Origin: Canna indica
Lineage: Eukaryota; Streptophyta; Magnoliopsida; Zingiberales; Cannaceae
Reading direction: 5' to 3'
Length of the DNA stretch: 64,000 nt
NCBI GenBank assembly: GCA_034359265.1
Contig: CP136891.1
Coordinates: forward strand, 46,554,001 to 46,618,000
Shown: positions 51,408-62,891 of the stretch, piece by piece
Numbering within the stretch: the stretch's first letter is position 1
Layout: each line of letters opens with the position of its first letter
Program-made: the position numbers and the translations under genes
The notes under the pieces: model-generated
What the model saw: only the letters and a program-made list of their open reading frames with translations
Told to the model about the DNA's origin: nothing
Databases searched by the model: none

Positions 51408-53861
51408 TGTAATACCCGCTAAAATTTAATAAATATTTTGTGTGTATTGATTTCAGCGAGATAATCGTGACGTGCAACAACACGTGCGAAGTTGATCGGT
51501 AGCACATGAGTTGAGGTGAGACCCTTGTATTTTGGAAATCTCCTTAATTATGAGTTAATTTATGTGTTAAGCTTGAGTTGGGTTCGAGCTGTGTCCGAGA
51601 GTGCGATCGGAGCTCGAATCGGACTCATTTTGAGTGAGTTGGGTCGATTTAAGTGGAGAGGGGCAAAATAGTAAATTGATATTTAATTTATATATATATA
51701 TATATATATATAATGTCTACTTGGGACCGTACAGCTCCAAGGAGGACCCACACACATCCCTAGGTGGCAAGTAGAGGAGGAGCTCTCAGGTGGAGATTTC
51801 AGTTAGGAATCGGAGCTTCGCCGGAATTGATTCGTCGCGAGGCTTCATCATCGCCTTCTCTTCCCTTGAACCCGGTTGTAAGTGAGTGGATCTTCCCTAA
51901 GAATCCCTAGAGTTGATCATAAGGGGCTGACGAACCATATTTGTGAAATTAGAGTCGAGTTTGTATGCTTTCTTGCGAGTTGAATGTTCTTTATGTTTGT
52001 CTGCATCGATTGTCGTTTGTAGGGTGCCCCTTGAGGTTTGGAAGGGGGTGGCAACCCTAGGGCATGCCCCCAAACCTTAGGGAGGGTCGGCCCTAGTAGG
52101 AGAACTCAATGTTGATGTAAAAAATATATTTCTATATTAATTACTGATTAATTTCGAAAATTCTATGTATTATAGCATGCTAAAATCTCATGTTTCATTG
52201 TGGCCTAGTGTGGCCGAGTGACCCTAAGGGTGTAGGGTACCCTTAAAGGGCAAATAGATAAGTTCCCTTTATGATATGTTGCCATGTTGTTGTGCTCGGG
52301 GTGTTAAAAAAAGGAATTTTCTCAATGTATGCTGAGATTTTCATTATGTGTATACTGAGATTATTTTGTCTTGTTAGAGATAGTAATGCGGTCTGTAAAA
52401 TACTGAAATAACATATCAATCTTTATGTACGCTATATTCTGTGAACTTTGAATTCATTAATTTGACATGAACAGTAGCGTATGAACAAGAAATGGATTGG
52501 TTAAGTAGGCTGGAATTGTCGTATTGTTTATTAAATGAGTCGGGTTGCGAGCTCGGTGCGATACATTCAATCTTGCTGTAGTTATAGGAGTTTAACCTTG
52601 TGAACAGTAGGATATTTGAACACTTCCATGTCGGGATGAGGGTATAGCCCTCAAGTGGAAAATTTAGGAAAGTGCCCGTTGAGGGGTTGAAATTCTGGAT
52701 GCGGACTGACGTTCCGCGAGACATGGGAAAGTAAGAAAATTTAGAAGTTGGTTCATTTCACTAAATTCAGAATCCTTGGGCAGATTTGGTACTCTTTTCA
52801 TTATCTGAGAAATTTCGTAAATTCGGACGAGACTTCGAACGATAAGTGGTGATGAGTGGTACGTCATGCGAAAATTGCTCAGTGAGACATAGCAATCCGC
52901 TACGCGACGGCCGTCACGGGTATTAGGTTCTTAAAGAGTAGTGCACATCGTGCACGAGTTGAGATTGTGCTGGATGGGCTGAGTGGTGTGCATCGCGCAC
53001 AAGTTGATATTGGGCCGGATAGCCTGAGTGGTACGCATCGCGCACGAGTTACTATTGGGTCGGATGGGCCGAGTGGTGCGCATCGTGCACAAGTTGATAT
53101 TGAGCCGGATGGGCTGAGTGGTGCGCATTGCGCATGAGTTGATGTTGGGTCATATTGGGCCGAGTGATACACCTAGCGTACGAGTGATTATGGGTCGAGA
53201 CATACGTCGATGAGCCACGCCGATGATGGACCCAAGTGACATGGGTCAGAGGGCCTTTCCCGATCGAGTTATGGGCACTGAGGCTAGAGGGCCTTCCTAG
53301 CTCAGTGAGCCCGAGTTGGGAGGTTCGCTGGGGGTGGCCGGCCTAGCGAGCACCTTGTGAGTTGTGGGCGAGTAACTAGAGGATTGTTGAAATTGGGCTG
53401 AGCCAGGCCGTGTGGCATGTGTAGCGTACAAGTTACTGATGCAATATGTTACGTGATTTATATATGATATTTGAACACAGAGTTAATTACTGCATTATTT
53501 ATTTATTTTGGTTTGTCTTGGTGATGGTCGAGGTGGCCACTCACTGAGTTCTTTGAACTTACCCTCATTTTCTGTATACTATTTTGCAGAGCGTGATCAC
53601 TGAGGTATGGCGCGGCTAGTGGCGGCGGACTCCGATGTCAGTCTCGTGAAACTCGTTGATGTAGTCGAGTCGAGTCGAATATGAGTTCATTAAAAGACAT
53701 AGAGTGTAATTAATGCTGAGTTGTTACTTGGATGTTAAATGTGTATGTTATAGTATTTTAAATTGGCTATGTTGCATGGTTACATGTAATTGTTTGGTCT
53801 AGGTTTTGGAGTGCATGTTCGCACTTTGGTCGGTCGCGTGACCTGGTTTTGGGGCGTGACA
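51408..53861 (+). repeat. 5' LTR of gypsy C (2.45 kb)
   Basis: Starts TGTAATACCCGC and ends TTGGGGCGTGACA. It includes a (TA)n tract (about 51690-51711) and a 45-bp tandem array (52941-53165). A partner LTR is not visible in the window. Confidence 0.85.
52941..53165. repeat. 45-bp tandem repeat in the gypsy C LTR
   Basis: Five consecutive 45-bp units (starting 52941, 52986, 53031, 53076, 53121) and a sixth degenerate one. Each begins with a palindromic gtgcgcatcgcgcac-type core and ends gggctgagtg. Because 45 is a multiple of three, two minus-strand frames stay open across it; these are not genes. Confidence 0.85.
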
Positions 53862-54069
53862 AAGTGGTATCCGAGCATGTGGTTAGGTCCTGACTACATC
53901 ATTAGGGCATAGAGTACCGTATAGTCAAGTGTTAGTATGTCGGTATACGATGTGTCTTATTTCACGAGACTGAGCTATGAAGCATGTGCACATCAACATC
54001 GGTATGTATGATCACTGCATATAATTAGAATTGTACTTAATACGATATTTTTATGTTTTCTTTATAGTG

Positions 54070-55671
54070 ATGGAGGCTCAAGGTAAGGCAGTGATGAGCG
54101 GTAGCGGTAGTAATTCCACGGGATAGAGGGGCTGAGGTCGAGGCCGAGGTAGGGGCCGCACTGGGGGTCGGGGCCATGGATGCCAAGCCTAGGAGAGGGC
54201 AGAGAAGGACCCTCGAGTGGCTCATCTTGAGGCCCAGGTGGTCGAGTTGACTGAGGAGCTCCATAGGGGGCGAGAGATGAGGGAGCAGCAGCCTCAACCC
54301 GAGCCAGTTGCACCAGCGGCTCAAGAGTCTGAGGAACCAGTGCCACCAACGATCAGGGCAGTAGACCATTAGGAAACTACATGACACGAGGTTCCGTACC
54401 TGAAGTTTGTTAGATTGAGGCCCCCAGAGTTTACTGGCACCGATTTGACAGTGGAGGTCACCAACTTTCTAAGTGACTACTACGAGTTATGCGATGTGAT
54501 GGGGTGTTCATCTGAGGCAGCAGCACACATGGTGGGACTGCAACTGAGAGGGCCAACAAAGGAGTGGCTCCATGCTTGGAGGGCCCGTAGAGGGGTTACC
54601 ACTCCATACCCTATATGGGACGAGTTTAAGGCCACAGTGATAGAGAGGTATTTGCCCAGGAGTGTCCATGAGAGGCGAGCAAGGGAGTTTGAGCAGCTCC
54701 GCCAGACTTGCAGTATGACAGTTCAGCAGTATGAGATGGAATTCACTCAGTTGTCCCGCTACCACCTTACATTGGTGGCTACAGAGATAGCCAGGGTTAG
54801 GAGCTTTGTCGAGGGACTGCGACAACAGATTGGCCGTTTGATTCATTACACTAAGGGCACATCTTTTACTGAGGCTGTTGATGAGGCTATGTGGAAGGAA
54901 GCTCTAATACCTTTAGAGCGACCTGAGGGGCACTCGAGGAAGAGGTCTAAATCTCACATACCACAAGAGCAACAAGCCTATTATGAGGGTGTTGTCGTGA
55001 GGCCAGGCCAGTAGGCGAGCAGAGGGTAGAGTATGGTTAGGGGCCGCTCAGGGCCGAGTCCAGCGCAAAGGGCAGTGACAAGGGACACATCTGTGCAGAA
55101 GAAATTTGAGGCAGCGCCGTCATGTGGACAATGTGGCAGACAACACTAGGGTGTGTGTTGTGGCCGTACGGATGCCTGCTTCGGATGCGGTCAACTTGGG
55201 CACTACAAGAATGACTGTCTGATCAGTGGAGGTTAGAGGGCAACCCAGTCTCAAGGGAAGGCACTAGCGTCAGCAGTTTATATGGCTCAGAGGGGTCAGG
55301 CACATGGCAGGGGGCAGCAGCCGAGTGGTTCTGGGAAGGTTCCTACCCAAGCATTCTCTCTTACACCAGCCGGCGCAAAGGCGTCGAATATTATGGTAGC
55401 AGGTACACTTTTAGTTTGTTATGCTAGTGCTTATATTCTATTTGATCTGAGGGTCACCCATTCATTTGTATCTGCTTCTTTTGCATCTCTCTTGCGAAAA
55501 GAAAAAAAGTTATTGGAGGCATCGTTAGTGGTGTCGACGCCTACGGGGGATGTGGCCGTGGCTGAGTCGATCTTTTTGGACTGTGAGGTCTATGTCTGCG
55601 GCCACCTTCTGGTAGCTAATTTGGTTCTACTCCCATTGCTAGAGATAGATATTATTCTGGGCATGGACTGG
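54070..55671 (+). pseudogene. Gypsy C gag and protease (broken, truncated by gypsy D)
   Basis: The ATG at 54070 is followed by a glycine/arginine-rich leader with stops. The retrotransposon gag domain is at 54415-55014 (FLSDYYELCDVMGCSSEAAA, VGLQLRGPTKEWLHAWRARR, AREFEQLRQTCSMTVQQYEM). The first knuckle is disrupted by a stop after CGQCGRQH; the second, CFGCGQLGHYKNDC, is intact (about 55175-55217). The protease has VTHSFVSASFASLLRKE, but the active-site triad reads DLR where the family has D-x-G (about 55444). It ends at LEIDIILGMDW, exactly where gypsy D is inserted. Confidence 0.87.
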
Positions 55672-58040
55672 TGTAATGCCCAAAGATCTTATATCAATAT
55701 TTTATCCTTAAGCATGGGACCGTGGGCTCGAGTTAGCGCAGATTGGCGGAAAGCTCTGAGATTAAACCCGAGTAAGCTTTTTAACGAGAATTTTTTTAAG
55801 GAAAATTCTATTTAATTTATCTCTGTGGTTTTTCATGCTAGGGTGATAGAGGGTCTCAAGATAAATTTATTGGTTCAATCGAAACTCAAGTAGGAGTTAG
55901 AATGGGTTAGATATGGGTTGTTTAAGTCAGAAAACTAAACTAGGGGTATTTTTGTCATTTGGACCCAATAGGGTTCATAAAAAGACCAAATGGCACATAA
56001 CTACGGGTTTAGCCGCACGCCACCCTAGGAGGAGAGAGAGAGGAGGCGCCGCCCCTTTGGTTTGGAGGACAAGATGATTCGAGGCCAAAATCCGCGAGTT
56101 CGTCGACGCCGATGAGAGGAAGATCCCTACAGTCTTCTTCCCTCTTGTTTTCCCCAAAAAAGGTGAGTGGATTTGTCTTCTTTTTCCCTGTTTTCCTCAG
56201 ATTCATGCTGCCCCTATGTCATGGGGATTTGTGGATTTTTATCTCATTTTCTTTGTATCGTTTTGAAGATTTATGTCGAAGGTTTTGTAATCGACGTCGT
56301 GTTTTCGTCGGATAGGATTTTGGGGGTGTTCTTGGCCGCCCAACCCATGCTGTGCCGCGCCCCCTTCTTGTGTCAATTCTTCATGGTTTCTTGATGAATT
56401 CTTGTGGGTTTCTTGGGGGTTGTTGAGGGATCTTGGCTCTTGTTTGGAGTCTTGAAGAAAGATGGAATTTTGGGGATGAACTAGGTGTGCCACCACCTTC
56501 CCTTAGGGATTTTGGGACCCTAGGGTAGTCGGCCACCCAAAGATCCAAGTTCTTATGATTCCTAACAGGTTTTTGCATCTAGAAATTAAACTTTAGGGCA
56601 TGAATAAATTAGTCCTAATGATTTACAAGTTGTGGGAAACTACACCTAGGGATTTAGGACCTTAGGGGTACACTAGAAACCCTTGAACCCTAAACTAAAC
56701 TTTGGAAGAGCCGACCTTGAGTTTCCTAGAGGCTACGAACCCTCCCTACCCCTAGAGCACTCGGGTGGGAAGGTAGGCCGAACCTAAGGTACTCGGATAG
56801 GGTCCTTAAGAACGAGTTTACTTGTGTAGGATTGCTAGGATTCGATACCTTGTTTTTAGGTCAGCTTGTGTATGCTTTGTGTTCACTTTTTGTTATGCTT
56901 ATGGACATGATATGCTACTGTTATTCGTTGTGATTTTGTGTTAAGCATACATATATGGCTTGCATGGTTGTGATTTATAACAGGTGGATGCGGAGATTGA
57001 GGTATGCCCTAGACATAACCTTTATTACTAGTTATTAGCTTATGTTGTTATGTTATACATACTTGTATGCGTGGTGTTGTGATTTGCTTGTTGCATTTTC
57101 CGGAAGTTCGACTGGTGAGGGGAGATCATAACCCAAAGAGATAGCCCGGAGACCCGACCGGTGAAGGGAACGTATGCCCCAAAAAGACGGTTCGGAAGAG
57201 CCAGTGTCGATTAGGAGAGAGCATGCCCCAAAGAGACGAAACTGTGCTGAGTGGTAGCTCGGCGGCCACACTGTCTACCTACCCTCTGTGGCTGAGGGCC
57301 GATGGGCCCGGAGAGGATCATGTGGTTGCGGCATGCACGCATTGTGGTGTATATATGTGGATGTGTTATTCCCTAGTGGTGATGCTATTACTAGTTATGT
57401 TAGCATTGATATAATTCTATTTACGCGTTATGTTTATCTTTGAGATGATGCCATTTCTGATGACATGCTTATAGTAATGAACATACTTACTAGATGACAT
57501 GATTCTACTCGTTGATGTATTTATATTCATAGCATGATGATGATGATGATGATGTGGTGAAATTGAGGACTGATCTACTCACTAAGTCTTAGTTGGACTT
57601 ACCCCTCATTTCTGTTATTTTGCAGCACCTTAGTTAGATCAACAAGGTACTGGGGTGCAGTAGCGCGGCTGGTGGCAGGGCAGCGGGTCTCGTGACATGT
57701 CGTGGTCAGGGAGAGGATACCGAGTCTTTATTTCTATTTGAGTCGTTGAGTCATGTAGACTCAGGTTTTATTCCGCATTTATTCTTACTTTAGGAGTCTT
57801 GGTTTATTTGTTGAACCTCATTTCCTAAAAATAACTTGTTCAATGTTTTATTTATTTTTATTATTTATTTAGACTCTAATTTGGTTTGATTCAGTATGTG
57901 GTGTTATTTCTAATCTTTTAAAATGTTTATAAATATTATTTCGCTGTTCAGGTTATTGTGTTTGAGTTGTATTTGTGTTGGATTAGGCTTCGGGGTATGT
58001 GGCGTACCTTGGCCGGTCACATTGGTTTTGGGGTGTGACA
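55672..58040 (+). repeat. 5' LTR of gypsy D (2.37 kb)
   Basis: Starts TGTAATGCCCAAAGATC and ends GGGGTGTGACA. The first 1.1 kb match 62892-64000 with modest divergence. A (GAT)n microsatellite lies at about 57537-57554. Confidence 0.92.
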
Positions 58041-58043
58041 ATG

Positions 58044-58055
58044 TGGTATCAGAGC
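58044..58055 (+). other. Primer-binding site of gypsy D
   Basis: TGGTATCAGAGC, an exact complement to the 3' end of initiator methionine tRNA, three bases after the LTR end. Confidence 0.88.
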
Positions 58056-58231
58056 AGGTACGACAATAGGATAGTGGGTATCGTATGGGGGCATTGCTAG
58101 CGTGTTCACATATAGTATGTCCTAGTCACAAGATCGACAGTTGAACATGCGCACCAACAACAGTACGTATTTTTATTTACAATTGTTATGCTTATGTTAC
58201 ATTGTGTAGTATTTGCTTCTTATTGACAGAA

Positions 58232-60015
58232 ATGGAGGCATATGATGATGTCGTGATGAGCGGAAGTGGAAGTAACTCCGCTGGCAGGTGAGGCCGAGTC
58301 CAGGGTCGCGGTCGAGGTAGAGGCCGTGCTACCATTCAGGTGGCCCAGGAGGAGGCAATGCGGGATCCTAAGGTTGTACTACTAGAGACCCAGGTGACAG
58401 AGGTGACCGAGGAGCTTCGCAGAGAATAAGACGAATTCTGTAGAGAACGAGAGGAGTTCCGTAGGGAGCAAGAGGAGCTTCTCAGAGAGCAGGAGCTGGC
58501 GCAGCAGCGGACCCCACCCATACCACTAGTAGTACCTGCGGTGATCTAGGCGATCGAGCCGGTTCAGTCGAGATTCGTGGAGGAGGATCGGCGAGATCCA
58601 GTGGTATGCGGCTCGTTGTACATGGACTTTGTAAAGCTAAGGCTGTCGACATTTACAAGTACATTTCAAGCAATGGAGGTGACGACATTCCCGAACGACT
58701 ACACAGAATTATGCTCAGTCTTGGAGTGTTCCTCGGAGGTGATGGCGCACATAGTCGGGCTGCAACTTAGAGGCCTAGCAAAGAAATGACACTAGACATG
58801 GAGAGCACGTAGGGAGACTCATGCACCAGCCCCTACGTGGGGAGAATTCCAGACGACTATCATTGAAAAATATTTAACTAGGAATGTCCGTGAGAGGCAG
58901 GTGAGAGAATTTGAGCAGCTTCACCAGATAACCACCATGACAGTGTTAGAGTACGAGATTGAGTTCACACGGTTGTCCTGCTACCACCCATCCCTGGTGG
59001 TGACTAAGACGGACCGGGTGAGGGGGTTCGTGGAGGGTCTGAGGGTACAGATTGGTAGACTGATACACTACACCGAGGACACTACCTTTGTGTAGGTGGT
59101 GGACGAGGCGGTGCGGAAGGAAGCCATGATACCTACCGAACAACATGACGGACCAGCCCAGAAAAGATCCAGGCAGCATCATCAGGAGGACAGGCGCGCG
59201 CAGTCTGAGGGTGCCGGCATCAGAGCAGCACACCCGCAGAGCCAGGGATAGGGACATTTGAGAGGTCATACGAGAACAGGACCACCGATGGCTATCCAGA
59301 GTACCACTGTACCAGGAGGCCAGAGAGGCGAGGTGCCAAAGTGTGGACGGTGTGGGAGGAGGCACAGAGGAGCTTGCTATGGTCCGGGTACCTATTTTGG
59401 GTGTGGCTAGCCAAGTCATATCAGGAGGGACTACCCTTCAGGTGGTCAGGCAGCAGCACCACCCAGAGGGAGAGCCGCTATGTCGATAGCTTCAGTGGCG
59501 CAATAGACTTAGACTCAGGGAGGAGGGCAGTAGCGCACAGTGGATCCGGGGAGGCCGTCTGCTCGCGTCTTCACATTGACTCTCGAGGGCACAGAGGCAT
59601 CCAATGCAGTGGTGACATGTATTATTTCAGTCAGTTCATTACTTGCTTATGCGTTGTTTGATCCAGGTGCTACACATTCCTTTCTATCTGAATTATTGGC
59701 ATTGAGATTGGGAAAGGACAAGAGTTGGCTAGTGGAACCTTTAGCAGAGTCTACACCTACTAGCGGTACCGTGATTTCTAAGACGATCTTCAAGGACTGT
59801 GATATCTCCATAGGTGAGCACAGTTTGAAAGTGGAGCTGATGTTGTTACCGACCTTAGAGTTGGATGTAATTCTAGGCATGGATTGGCTATCTCCCCATT
59901 ATGCGTCGCTTAATTGTAGGACAAAGATGGTTACATTTTGCAAGTCAAGAATACCACATTTTACCTTTCAGGGCAATGGGAGAGGAGACTCCACTAGAGT
60001 GGTCTCTTCTCTTTA
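58232..60015 (+). pseudogene. Gypsy D gag and protease (broken)
   Basis: The ATG at 58232 starts a low-complexity, glutamate-rich leader. The gag domain follows (FPNDYTELCSVLECSSEVMA, REFEQLHQITTMTVLEYEIE, 58690-59095), with stops after GLQLRGLAKK (58787) and near 59093. Knuckle-like CGRCGRRHRGACYG and FGCG sequences are at about 59342-59410. The protease is open at 59540-60016: FDPGATHSFLSELLALRLGK retains the D-x-G triad (about 59658), and LELDVILGMDWLSPHYASLN follows. The layout matches gypsy C, which is cut right after the same LGMDW motif. Confidence 0.88.
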
Positions 60016-62867
60016 GGTCCGTAAGCTAATAATCGGTGTATGCCAGTCTTTCTTGGCTTTTGTCTCTCCAGGTGTTACTGGCGAGGGCTCGACCAGCAGC
60101 ATAGAGAGTACTCCGATCATCATGGACTTTCCAGACGTATTTCCAAAGGAGTTGACAGGACTTCCACCGGTGCGGGAGACTAAGTTCTGTATCGAGCTGT
60201 AGCCGGGGGTGAAGTCTATATCGATTCCTCCATACCAAATGGCACCCGCTGAGCTAAGAGAGCTTAAAGTGCAGTTGCAGGAGCTGTTGGACATTGGGTT
60301 CATTCACTCAAGTGTCTCACCCTGGGGAGCACCGATGTTGTTCGTGAAAAAGAAGGATGGATCCCTACGGATGTGCATCGATTACCGACAGCCTTCATGG
60401 AGCTGATGAATCGGGTATTCAAGGATTTCCTGGATAGATTTGTCATAGTTTTTATTGACGATATTCTAGTGTATTTCAGGAGCAAAGCGGAGCACAGAGA
60501 GAACTTGAGGGTAGTTCTAGAAACCCTTAGGCAACACCAGCTCTTTGCAAAATTCTTAAAGTGTGAGTTCTAATTGAATAGTGTGGGATTCCTGGGGCAC
60601 ATTGTATCCCAGGATGGTGTGTAGGTTGACCCTACAAAGATTGAGGTAGTTCATAAATGGGAGAGGTCGACCGGTGTGATCGAGATCCGCAGCTTCTTGG
60701 GATTGGTCAGCTACTACAGAAAGTTCGTGGGAAATTTCTTCAAGATTGCCACTCCGCTCACGCGTCTAACTCAAAAGAAAGTAAAGTTTATCTGGGATGA
60801 CAAATGCGAGGAGAGCTTTCAGAAGCTCAAGGACCGCTTGACTACCGCTCCTGTACTAGCACTATCGTCAAGATCAGGAGGATTTGCAGTCTATTGTGAT
60901 GCTTTCGGGGTCGGGCTAAGGTGCGTACTAGTGTAGCATGGAAGGGTGATAGCGTACGCATTTAGGCAGCTAAAAACTCATGAGAAGAATTATCCGACTC
61001 ATGATCTGGAGTTGGCAGCCATAGTATTTGCCTTGAAGCTGTGGCGCCATTATCTATATGGGGAGGCATGTGACATTTACACAGATCACAAGAGCCTTCA
61101 GTACCTCCTTTCTCAAAAGGACCTGAACCTGAGGCAGCAGAGATGGCTCGAGCTGTTTAAAGATTACGACTATACCATCCATTACTATCTAGGAAAGGTA
61201 AATGTTGTGGCAGATGCTCTGAGTAGAAAATCCATGGGCAGTTTGGCTCATATGTCCGCAGGGAGGAGACCATTGGTGCGGCAGCTTGCGGTGTGCCTAG
61301 ATGGCGGAGCAGTTCTATCAGTGTCAAACTCCGGGACCTTGGTGGCGCATTTATGGGTGCAATCCACTTTGGTGGACATGTTGCGGGCAGCGCGGGCAAA
61401 GAACGCTTTTTACTCACTGACGGAGGATCTAGTTTAGAGGGGAGATGCAGACAGCAGGTTCGGTCTGGATTCAGCGGGTGTCCTGGGATTCAAGGACAGG
61501 ATTATGGTACCAGATTTGACAGAGGTTCGTAGGCGAGTACTAGAGGCGACCCACCATTCCACTTACATTATGCATTCAGGAGCTACGAAGATGTACCGTG
61601 ATCTGAGGCAGCACTACTGGTGGAGAGGGATGAAGCGGGGAGTGGCAGAGTTCGTGTCTAAATGTTTGGTCTGCCAGCAGGTAAAGGCTGAACACTTGAG
61701 ATCGATAGGGTTGTTGTAGAACCTTGAGGTATCAGAATGGAAATGGGAGAAAGTTACTATGTATTTTGTTATAGGTTTACCCAAGTCATGGAAAGGAAAT
61801 GACTCTATCTGGGTAGTGGTGGATCGCTTGACCAAATCGACGCACTTCATTCCGGTGAAGACCACTTTTTCTGTCGAGCAGTACACGAGGTTGTTCCTGG
61901 ACCAGATTGTTGCATATCATGGGATTCTGGTGATGATTATATTTGATTGGGGCACTCAGTTCACCGCTCGGTTCTAGCAATCATTCCAGGAGGCTCTAGG
62001 TACTCAAGTGCGGTTCACTACCACTTTTCATCCTCAGACAGACGGACAGTCAGAGAGGACCATTCAGACACTTGAGGACATGTTGAGGGCGTGCGTGCTT
62101 GACCTGGAGGACGAATGGGAGAGACACCTACCCTTGGTGGAGTTCACCTATAATAATAGCTACCAGAGTAGTATCGACATGGCACCATTGAGAAAGTGAG
62201 GATGAAAGGCACCAGAGTAGAGGCCTTGTACGAGCGAAGATGTAGGTCGCTGGTAGGATGGTTCGAGGCTGGTGAGTCCTAGATATTGGGGCTGGATTTG
62301 GTTCATGATGCAGTTGAGAAAGTGAAATTGATCAAGGAGCGGTTTTTCGTAGCTCAGAGTTGTTAGAAAATGTATGCAGATGGGAAATCTCGAGATGTAG
62401 AGTTCCAGGAGGGAGAGTTAGTTTTCCTGAAAGCGTCTCCTAAGAAAGTGGTGGTTCGCTTCGGGAAAAAAGGGAAATTGAGCCCCAAATACATTGGGCC
62501 TTTCCCTATATTGCTGCGTAGAGGAGCTGTGTCTTATGAGTTGGCATTACCGTCTAGCATGGACCAGGTGCATCCTATTTTCCATGAAGCCATGCTTAAG
62601 CGGTATGTTCAGGACAAGTCCCATATTCTAGATGTTGCTGCGGTGGAGGTTGATTCAGCCATCTCTTATGAGGAGCGGCCTTTAGAGATCCTAGATAGGC
62701 AAGTGAGGAAGCTGAGGTCCAAGGAGGTCCCCTTGGTGAAGGTCCATTGGGAGCATCACTAAGGGCAGGAGGCCACATGGGAGGTCAAGCAAGATATAAG
62801 AGAGAAGTACCTGTATCTTTTTGATGCCGAGGTGAGCTTCTTCTTTCATCTCAAAATTCGAGGATGA
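60016..62867 (+). pseudogene. Gypsy D pol: RT (core deleted), RNase H, integrase, chromodomain
   Basis: RT begins FPDVFPKELTGLPPVRETKF (about 60130) and reaches [14 protein letters not shown] (about 60387). It then jumps, with a frameshift, to [20 protein letters not shown]. About 80 residues, including the fingers/palm region before the catalytic box, are missing, while VFIDDIL is retained (about 60451). RNase H follows ([31 protein letters not shown]). The integrase has an HHCC-like zinc region (HHSTYIMHSGATKMYRDLR, CLVCQQVKAEH), a core with FIPVKTTFSVEQY, and FHPQTDGQSERTIQTLEDML. The C-terminal part has GKKGKLSPKYIGPFPILLRR and a chromodomain-like VKVHWEHH-(stop)-GQEATWE. Stops are scattered throughout. 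Confidence 0.9.
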
Positions 62868-62891
62868 ATTTTTTTTAAGGGGGGAAGAAAT

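Larger units (their letters stand above)
51408..55671 (+). mobile_element. Ty3/gypsy retrotransposon C, left part (LTR, gag, protease)
   Basis: The 5' LTR (51408-53861), a primer-binding site (53865-53876, tggtatccgagc, two changes from the initiator-tRNA complement) and a gag-protease pseudogene are present. At 55671 the coding sequence is cut by the 5' LTR of gypsy D; the RT, integrase and 3' LTR of C would lie beyond the window. The gag is closely related to that of gypsy D. Confidence 0.88.

Noticed and set aside
57053..57414. Opposing ORFs in the gypsy D 5' LTR
   Set aside because: LTR sequence, no start context or domain; not repeated in gag-pol reading order.
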